Source of the DNA: Gemmobacter caeni
GTDB lineage: Bacteria; Pseudomonadota; Alphaproteobacteria; Rhodobacterales; Rhodobacteraceae
Reading direction: 5' to 3'
Assembly (NCBI RefSeq): GCF_003054195.1
Contig: NZ_QBKP01000004.1
Span: 169,350-233,349 of the forward strand
Length of the DNA: 64,000 bases
Shown in pieces: positions 59,659 through 64,000 of the stretch; positions within the stretch are counted from its first letter, which is position 1; each line of letters starts with the position of its first letter. The translations under genes were made by a program, and so were the position numbers. The notes beneath the pieces were generated by a model. It was not told the DNA's origin and ran no database searches. It saw nothing but the letters and a program-made list of their open reading frames with translations.

Positions 59659-59704
59659 GCGCCGGTGCTTGCGGGCGCCCGGTCGGCTCGTCTACTCTGG
59701 TGTG

Positions 59705-60328
59705 ATGGAAAGCCAGGTAATGCCGCGCGCCCGTAAGGGCCGGAAGTTCGATCAGGTGCTGGAAGGCGCCCGAAACGTGTTTCTTCAACACGGATTCGAG
59801 GGTGCCTCGGTCGATGACATCGCCCGCGAGGCGGGGGTCAGCAAGGCCACGCTTTACAGCTATTTCCCTGACAAGCGCCTGCTGTTCATGGAGGTGGCTC
59901 AAAGCGAGTGCCGCCGTCAGGCCGATGAGGCGGTGGAGCTGATCGACCAGAACGCCCCTGTCGACAAGGTGCTGACCGAGGCGGCGCGGCGCATGGTCGC
60001 CTTCCTCATGTCCGATTTCGCACAGAAGGTGTTCCGCATCTGCGTGGCGGAAAGCGAGCGCTTCCCCGAACTGGGGCATCAGTTCTACCATTCCGGCCCT
60101 GTGCTGGTGCGGGAGCGGCTGATGGAATACCTCGCCAAGGCGGTGGAGCGTGGCGAGTTGCAGATCGACGATCTGGCCTTCGCCGCCGACCAGTTCGCGG
60201 CGCTGTGCAAGGTGACACTGCACGAACAGACGATCTTCGGCGTCGCCGCCTGCTGTCCGCCGCAGGAGGCCGACAAGGTGGTCTCGGGCGCGGTCGAGAT
60301 GTTTCTGGCGCGCTACGGGGTGCGTTAG
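59705..60328 (+). CDS. TetR/AcrR-family transcriptional regulator
   Basis: 207-aa regulator. HTH about 12-58: FDQVLEGARNVFLQHGFEGASVDDIAREAGVSKATLYSYFPDKRLLF (ends FDQVLEGARNVFLQHGF and KATLYSYFPDKR). The C-terminal domain is like AefR/PF14246 members (ARRMVAFLMSDFAQKVFRICVAESERFPELG; ends ARRMVAFLMS and SERFPELG). Start at 59705 or 59720. It is probably cotranscribed with the small secreted protein and may bind the inverted repeat upstream. The ligand and the rest of its regulon are unknown. Convergent with the NYN gene and overlapping it by 4 nt. Confidence 0.88.
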   Translation: MESQVMPRARKGRKFDQVLEGARNVFLQHGFEGASVDDIAREAGVSKATLYSYFPDKRLLFMEVAQSECRRQADEAVELIDQNAPVDKVLTEAARRMVAFLMSDFAQKVFRICVAESERFPELGHQFYHSGPVLVRERLMEYLAKAVERGELQIDDLAFAADQFAALCKVTLHEQTIFGVAACCPPQEADKVVSGAVEMFLARYGVR

Positions 60329-61029
60329 AGCAGCCGGACGCTGCCGCCGGGCGTGGACTTGTCCAGCCTGAAGCGGTCGGAATGGGCAGACAGAAACTTG
60401 CCCCAGCTTGCGTGCCCCGTGGTCTTCAATCTGCCCTTCAGCTCCTGCCCGATTTTGGTCAGTGGCAAGGCACCACCCGATGCGCTGTCACGCAGCAAGT
60501 TTTCTACATCCTTCAGCAGGGCGGCTTCAGGCAGGTTGGCCGGCAGGACATGCGCTGGCTTGGGCGCGGATGTTTGTGTCGGTCCCGGCGCAGCTTTCAA
60601 CTCTACAAACCCCGTGCAGCTTTTACGCCAGTTTTCTGGTGCTGTAGCCTCGCCCATGCCATAGACCGGAATGCCGCGCTCGCGCAGGTGGCTGGCGATA
60701 TGGCTGAAGTCGCCGTCATTGCTTGCCAGAACGATCACATCCGCCAGCCGGTCATGCACCAGCGCCAGGGCCTCGATACACAAAAGCAGATCGGCCGCGT
60801 TCTTGCCCCGCCCGGCATGGATCAGCCGGTAACCCGGCGCCGCGTCCCAGCGCGGCAGCCTGGCCGCATCGCCATAGACCCGCTTAACCGTCACCGCACC
60901 ATGTTTTGCTGCCTGAATGATCAATGGTCCGGCATGGCGGTCGCCAAGATTCTCGCCATCGACCAGCAGAGCAACACGGGCGCGACCGGAGGTATGGGTC
61001 GCCATGAGTTCGGGGGACAAGGCATTCAT
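60325..61029 (-). CDS. NYN-domain / OST-HTH (LOTUS) protein 1
   Basis: 234-aa predicted RNA-acting protein. The N-terminal NYN (PIN-like nuclease) domain (about 15-145) has ALLVDGENLGD (Asp about residue 23), YGDAARLPRW, GKNAADLLLCIEAL (Asp about 80) and ASNDGDFSHIA with the catalytic Asp pair (about 103-112). The C-terminal OST-HTH/LOTUS domain (about 165-230: LLKDVENLLRDSA, LTKIGQELKGRL) is an RNA-binding winged helix. All acidic residues for metal binding are present. A paralogue with the same architecture lies directly upstream on the same strand. Confidence 0.85.
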   Translation of the reverse strand: MNALSPELMATHTSGRARVALLVDGENLGDRHAGPLIIQAAKHGAVTVKRVYGDAARLPRWDAAPGYRLIHAGRGKNAADLLLCIEALALVHDRLADVIVLASNDGDFSHIASHLRERGIPVYGMGEATAPENWRKSCTGFVELKAAPGPTQTSAPKPAHVLPANLPEAALLKDVENLLRDSASGGALPLTKIGQELKGRLKTTGHASWGKFLSAHSDRFRLDKSTPGGSVRLL

Positions 61030-61091
61030 CGGAGACTCACACTGATTTCAGTCAGTCAAGTCGCCGATTATGGCCCTGTCATGGCGATGGG

Positions 61092-61886
61092 TCAGGAGCG
61101 GTCGCGCGCCAGCAGTTGACCACCCGGACCCGGTTTCACCTCGAACCGGCTGGAGATCTTGCGGATCAGGTCCGACAGTTTGGCGCTGCCGTAGGTGCGG
61201 GTGTCGAAATCGGGATTGGCCTGCGTGATATACTGGCCGATCTGGCCCAGCGAATACCATTCGCCCTCGGGGTCGATGGCGCGCATCGCGGCGGCGATCA
61301 GCGGGATGGCCTTTTGCGGCGATTCCGTCTCGCGCCTGCCGCGCGGAGCGCGCGGTTCGGCCGGCGTATCGGCGGGCGTGGTATCCACAGGCTCCGGCGC
61401 GCGGTCTATCCGTGGCTCGGGCGTGTGATCATCGCTTTCCTCGGCCCCGAGGTTCTCCACATAGATGAACCGCTTGCAGGCCATGCGGAAGGCTTCGGGC
61501 GTTTTCTTCTCGCCGATGCCGTAAACATCCAGACCCTGTTCGCGGATGCGCGCGGCCAGACGGGTGAAATCGCTGTCAGAGCTGACCAGAACGAACCCGT
61601 CAAACAGGCCCGAATGCAGGAAATCCATCGCCGCGATCACCAGCCCGATATCCGAGGCATTCTTGCCCTTGGTGTTGGAAAACTGCTGATCCGCCACCAT
61701 GCCCAGCCGCGCGACCTTCTTTGCCCAGCCGCCAAGACGCTGTGCCGACCAGTCGCCATAGATGCGGCGCACGCTGGCTTCGCCCAAGGCGGCGATTTCC
61801 TCGAAGATTGCTTCGGCATAGCCGGCGGGCACGTTGTCAGCGTCGATCAGCACACACAGGCGGGGAGTTCTGGTTTCGGGCATCAT
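61092..61886 (-). CDS. NYN-domain / OST-HTH (LOTUS) protein 2
   Basis: 264-aa paralogue of the gene at 60325-61029, with a longer linker. NYN domain about 6-140: CVLIDADNVPAGYA (Asp pair about 14-16), YGDWSAQRLGGW, KGKNASDIGLVIAAMDFL (ends KGKNASDIGL and AAMDFL) and VSSDSDFTRLAARI (about 101-114). A Pro/Arg/Thr-rich linker (about 150-190) leads to the OST-HTH domain (about 190-260: AIPLIAAAMRAI, LGQIGQYITQANPDF). GAGG before the double ATG at 61886/61883. The two genes (63-nt gap) likely form one operon; both could be endoribonucleases in RNA turnover or defence. Confidence 0.87.
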   Translation of the reverse strand: MMPETRTPRLCVLIDADNVPAGYAEAIFEEIAALGEASVRRIYGDWSAQRLGGWAKKVARLGMVADQQFSNTKGKNASDIGLVIAAMDFLHSGLFDGFVLVSSDSDFTRLAARIREQGLDVYGIGEKKTPEAFRMACKRFIYVENLGAEESDDHTPEPRIDRAPEPVDTTPADTPAEPRAPRGRRETESPQKAIPLIAAAMRAIDPEGEWYSLGQIGQYITQANPDFDTRTYGSAKLSDLIRKISSRFEVKPGPGGQLLARDRS

Positions 61887-62034
61887 GGTCCTCTTGTTCT
61901 TTTGCAACCATTGTCACAGGTTCGGCGCCTCAGGGGAAGCGGATTTGCCGGTTTCCCCTGCGCGAGGTCGCCATCAGGCGGGAAACACACGGAAAATCCC
62001 GTGACCCTGCACCGGGCGAGGGCAGGAGGACAGG

Positions 62035-62913
62035 ATGGAGCAGGGACGCGGAACGCTGGCCGGGATCGGGCTGATGCTGGCGGCAATGGCGGTGCTGCCG
62101 TTTCTGGATGTGGTGGCCAAGACACTGGGTCAGCAGGGCATGCCGATCCTGCAAATCGTCTGGGCGCGCATGGCAATGGGCACGCTGATGACCGCGCCCT
62201 TCGCCGCGCGGATCGGCGGGATGCGGGGGCTCTGGCCCTCGCGGCCGGGGATGCATGCGCTGCGCACGGCTTTCCTGATCGGGGCGACCTTCTGTTTCTT
62301 CTTCGCGCTGAAGTTTCTGCCGATTGCCGATGCGCTGGCCATCTTCTTCGTGCAGCCGCTGGTGGTCACTGCCCTGTCGCCGCTGGTGCTGGGCGAAAGG
62401 GTCGGGCCGCGCCGCTGGGCTGCGGTCGCCGTGGGTTTCATCGGTACGCTGGTCATCATCCGTCCCGGCTTTCAGGCGGTCAATCCGGGCATGTTGCTGG
62501 CACTTGCCGCAGGGACGAGCCTTGCGCTTTACATGCTGATCACCCGGCGCATGGCGGGGCGCGATCACGCGATGGTCACCACCTTCCAGACCAGCCTGAT
62601 CGGCGCCATTGCCGTCAGCCTTGCGGTGATCCCGGTCTGGCAGGCGCCCACGCCTGCGCAATGGACGCTGTTCCTCGCCCTCGGCTTCGTGGCGACCTTC
62701 GGCCATTACCTGATCGTCATGGCCTATGACCGGGCTGAGGCGAGCCTGCTGGCCCCCTTGGCCTATACCGAGATGATCATGGCCGTTGCCGTGGGCTGGT
62801 GGTTCTTCGGCGATTTCCCGGATCTGTGGACCTTCGTGGGCGTCGGCATCCTGATGGCCTGCGCCCTTTACATCTCGGCCCGCGAGCGTGCCGTGACTAA
62901 ACCTGCGGAATAA
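62035..62913 (+). CDS. EamA/DMT superfamily transporter
   Basis: 292-aa, ten predicted TM helices in two EamA repeats. Features: MAVLPFLDVVAKTLGQQGMP (about 18-37), LKFLPIADALAIFFVQPLVVTALSPLVLGERVG (about 92-124; ends LKFLPIADALA and LSPLVLGERVG) and the second half APLAYTEMIMAVAVGWWFFGDFP (ends APLAYTEMIM and WWFFGDFP). This pattern is close to RhaT/YdcZ-like exporters annotated broadly as DMT permeases. AGGAGGACAGG precedes the ATG. Substrate unknown. It is divergent from the NYN pair. Confidence 0.86.
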   Translation: MEQGRGTLAGIGLMLAAMAVLPFLDVVAKTLGQQGMPILQIVWARMAMGTLMTAPFAARIGGMRGLWPSRPGMHALRTAFLIGATFCFFFALKFLPIADALAIFFVQPLVVTALSPLVLGERVGPRRWAAVAVGFIGTLVIIRPGFQAVNPGMLLALAAGTSLALYMLITRRMAGRDHAMVTTFQTSLIGAIAVSLAVIPVWQAPTPAQWTLFLALGFVATFGHYLIVMAYDRAEASLLAPLAYTEMIMAVAVGWWFFGDFPDLWTFVGVGILMACALYISARERAVTKPAE

Positions 62914-62996
62914 AGACCGGATTTCAACCCCTTGCCGACTTGCCCTGCGGGCTTTGCCTGCCCAGCCTCTGCCCGCAACAGGCAAGGGAAACAGAA

Positions 62997-63959
62997 ATGC
63001 GCGCAGCGATATGTCGGGACTATGGCGGCCCCGGAGTGGTGAGGATTGAGGATCGGCCCGTGCCGGTGCCCGGACCGGGGCAGGTGCTGATCCGTGTTCT
63101 GGCGACGACCGTCAGCGCCGGGGATGCGCGCATCCGCGCGATGCGGATGCCACCGGGGATGGGGGTGCTGGGCCGGGTGCTGTTCGGCCTGCGCCGCCCG
63201 CGTCAGCCGGTGCTGGGGGCCGAGTTCTGCGGCAGGGTCGAGGCGCTGGGGCCGGGCGCCACGGGCTTTGCGCCAGGCGATCTGGTGGTCGGCATGGCGC
63301 GTGGCGGTGTTCATGCCGATTATGCCGTGCTGCCGGCCAACGGCCCGCTGATCCGCAAACCCGGGGCACTGAGCCTGCATGAGGCCGCTGCGATGGCCTT
63401 CGGGGGCACCACGGCGCTGACGTTTCTGCGGGGTGTGACGCGGCTGCGGGCGGGGGAGCGGCTGCTGGTGATTGGTGGCGCCGGGGCTGTCGGCACAGCG
63501 GCCGTGCAGATCGGTCGCGCGCTGGGGGCCGGGGTCGCGGCCCTGACCCGGCCCGGAAATACCGCGCTGCTGGCCGGGCTGGGGGCCGAGCCGCTGCCGT
63601 TTCACCCGGCCGCCCTGATGCACGAGGCACGGCGCTGGGATGTGGTACTGGATACGATGGACCTGCCGCGCCCCACTGCCCGCGCGTTGCTGGAACCAGA
63701 CGGGCGGCTGCTGATGGTGGCAGCCGGGCTGGGCGGCATGCTGGCGCCGGTGGGCAATGCGCTGCGGCGACAAAAGCTGCATGTCGGGATGGCCGGTGAA
63801 ACCCGCGCCGATCTGGAAGCCCTGGCCGATCTTGTTGCGCGCGGGCACTTCCGCCCCGTCATCGACTGCGTTCTGCCGTTCGAACGTATCGCCGAGGCAC
63901 ACGCGATTGCGGACAGCGGCGCGAAACGCGGCAGCTTGGTGCTGGATCTGACCATCTGA
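62997..63959 (+). CDS. medium-chain NAD(P)H-dependent oxidoreductase (zinc-free)
   Basis: 320-aa MDR-superfamily protein. GroES-like N-terminal domain (about 5-120; RVLATTVSAGDARIRAM, PVLGAEFCGRVEALG, GFAPGDLVVGMA) and a Rossmann domain with VIGGAGAVGTAAVQIGRALGA (about 156-176; ends VIGGAGAVGTAAVQ and ALGA). The zinc-binding cysteines of alcohol dehydrogenases are absent, so a quinone- or enoyl-reductase-type reaction is likely. Start at 62997 behind AAGGGAAACAGA. It follows the DMT gene by 83 nt on the same strand; a functional link is possible but not shown. Confidence 0.86.
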   Translation: MRAAICRDYGGPGVVRIEDRPVPVPGPGQVLIRVLATTVSAGDARIRAMRMPPGMGVLGRVLFGLRRPRQPVLGAEFCGRVEALGPGATGFAPGDLVVGMARGGVHADYAVLPANGPLIRKPGALSLHEAAAMAFGGTTALTFLRGVTRLRAGERLLVIGGAGAVGTAAVQIGRALGAGVAALTRPGNTALLAGLGAEPLPFHPAALMHEARRWDVVLDTMDLPRPTARALLEPDGRLLMVAAGLGGMLAPVGNALRRQKLHVGMAGETRADLEALADLVARGHFRPVIDCVLPFERIAEAHAIADSGAKRGSLVLDLTI

Positions 63960-64000
63960 GCAGGGTGGTTGCCGGAAGGTCACGCTGCGGTTTTCCTCGC

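Noticed and set aside
1-64000. tRNA, rRNA, CRISPR array, prophage or complete IS element
   Set aside because: No cloverleaf-type sequence, no regularly spaced repeats and no transposase, integrase or phage structural gene could be found on either strand by reading.

Overview
This 64 kb window is a GC-rich chromosomal segment of an alphaproteobacterium, most likely family Rhodobacteraceae (Rhodobacter/Gemmobacter/Paracoccus-like). The evidence is an ethylmalonyl-CoA mutase gene, an opgG-opgI-opgH-opgC periplasmic glucan operon of the Rhodobacter type, a petP-petR regulator pair, short-form HisG with HisZ, class II (B12) ribonucleotide reductase, and a CCGGGGGC...GCCCCCGGACCCCCGGAGTATTTGG intergenic repeat common in this family. 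I see no tRNA, rRNA, CRISPR array, prophage or intact insertion sequence. Most of the window is core, densely packed chromosome.

Layout. 1-3.8 kb: end of the 2-oxoglutarate dehydrogenase cluster (sucA', sucB, two small genes, lpdA). 3.9-7.4 kb: ethylmalonyl-CoA mutase (minus strand) and a glycerolipid acyltransferase. 7.4-8.9 kb: a small DUF2892 membrane protein behind a candidate SqrR/BigR-type operator, a universal stress protein behind a candidate FNR box, an orphan ParA ATPase and an antisense 25-codon membrane microprotein. 9-18.7 kb: LolA, an SLT lipoprotein, HspQ, gamma-glutamyltransferase, an RsbW/STAS partner-switch pair, free methionine-R-sulfoxide reductase, a tandem GFA protein, a DeoR regulator, a GST, QueG and the divergent ohrR/ohr peroxide module with two visible operators. 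18.7-26.6 kb: ilvE, petPR, then a deacetylase-like gene, xseB, ispA and dxs (isoprenoid precursor synthesis), then acuI coupled to a DUF4202 gene. 26.7-31.9 kb: a self-regulated TetR-adaptor-RND efflux operon. 32-36.8 kb: opgGIHC. 37-40.6 kb: slyX and hisS-hisZ-hisG. 40.5-44.3 kb: a DMT exporter, DUF1489 and nrdJ.

44.33-45.57 kb is the only clearly accessory stretch. It has lower GC at its left edge, a tandem 13-14 bp repeat resembling a transposon end, a strong terminator, an unrecognised ORF head joined to the tail of a family-65 glycoside phosphorylase, and then the C-terminal part of a beta-phosphoglucomutase in another frame. It reads as a deletion scar of a disaccharide-phosphorylase operon.

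45.6-52.4 kb (minus strand): alkB, mutY, rppH, ctpA, an EnvC-like gene and gpmI. 52.4-59.4 kb: an Rrf2 regulator divergent from a five-gene operon in which every junction is a 4-base ATGA overlap. That operon encodes a TVP38/TMEM64-flavin disulfide reductase fusion, a CDP-alcohol phosphatidyltransferase, and a YnjB/YnjC/YnjD ABC transporter. The combination parallels the uncharacterised ydjXYZ/ynjABCDEF neighbourhood of E. coli and is the best candidate for an undescribed system here. 59.4-64 kb: a small secreted protein and TetR regulator under a large inverted repeat, two tandem NYN/OST-HTH ribonuclease-like genes, a DMT transporter and an MDR oxidoreductase.
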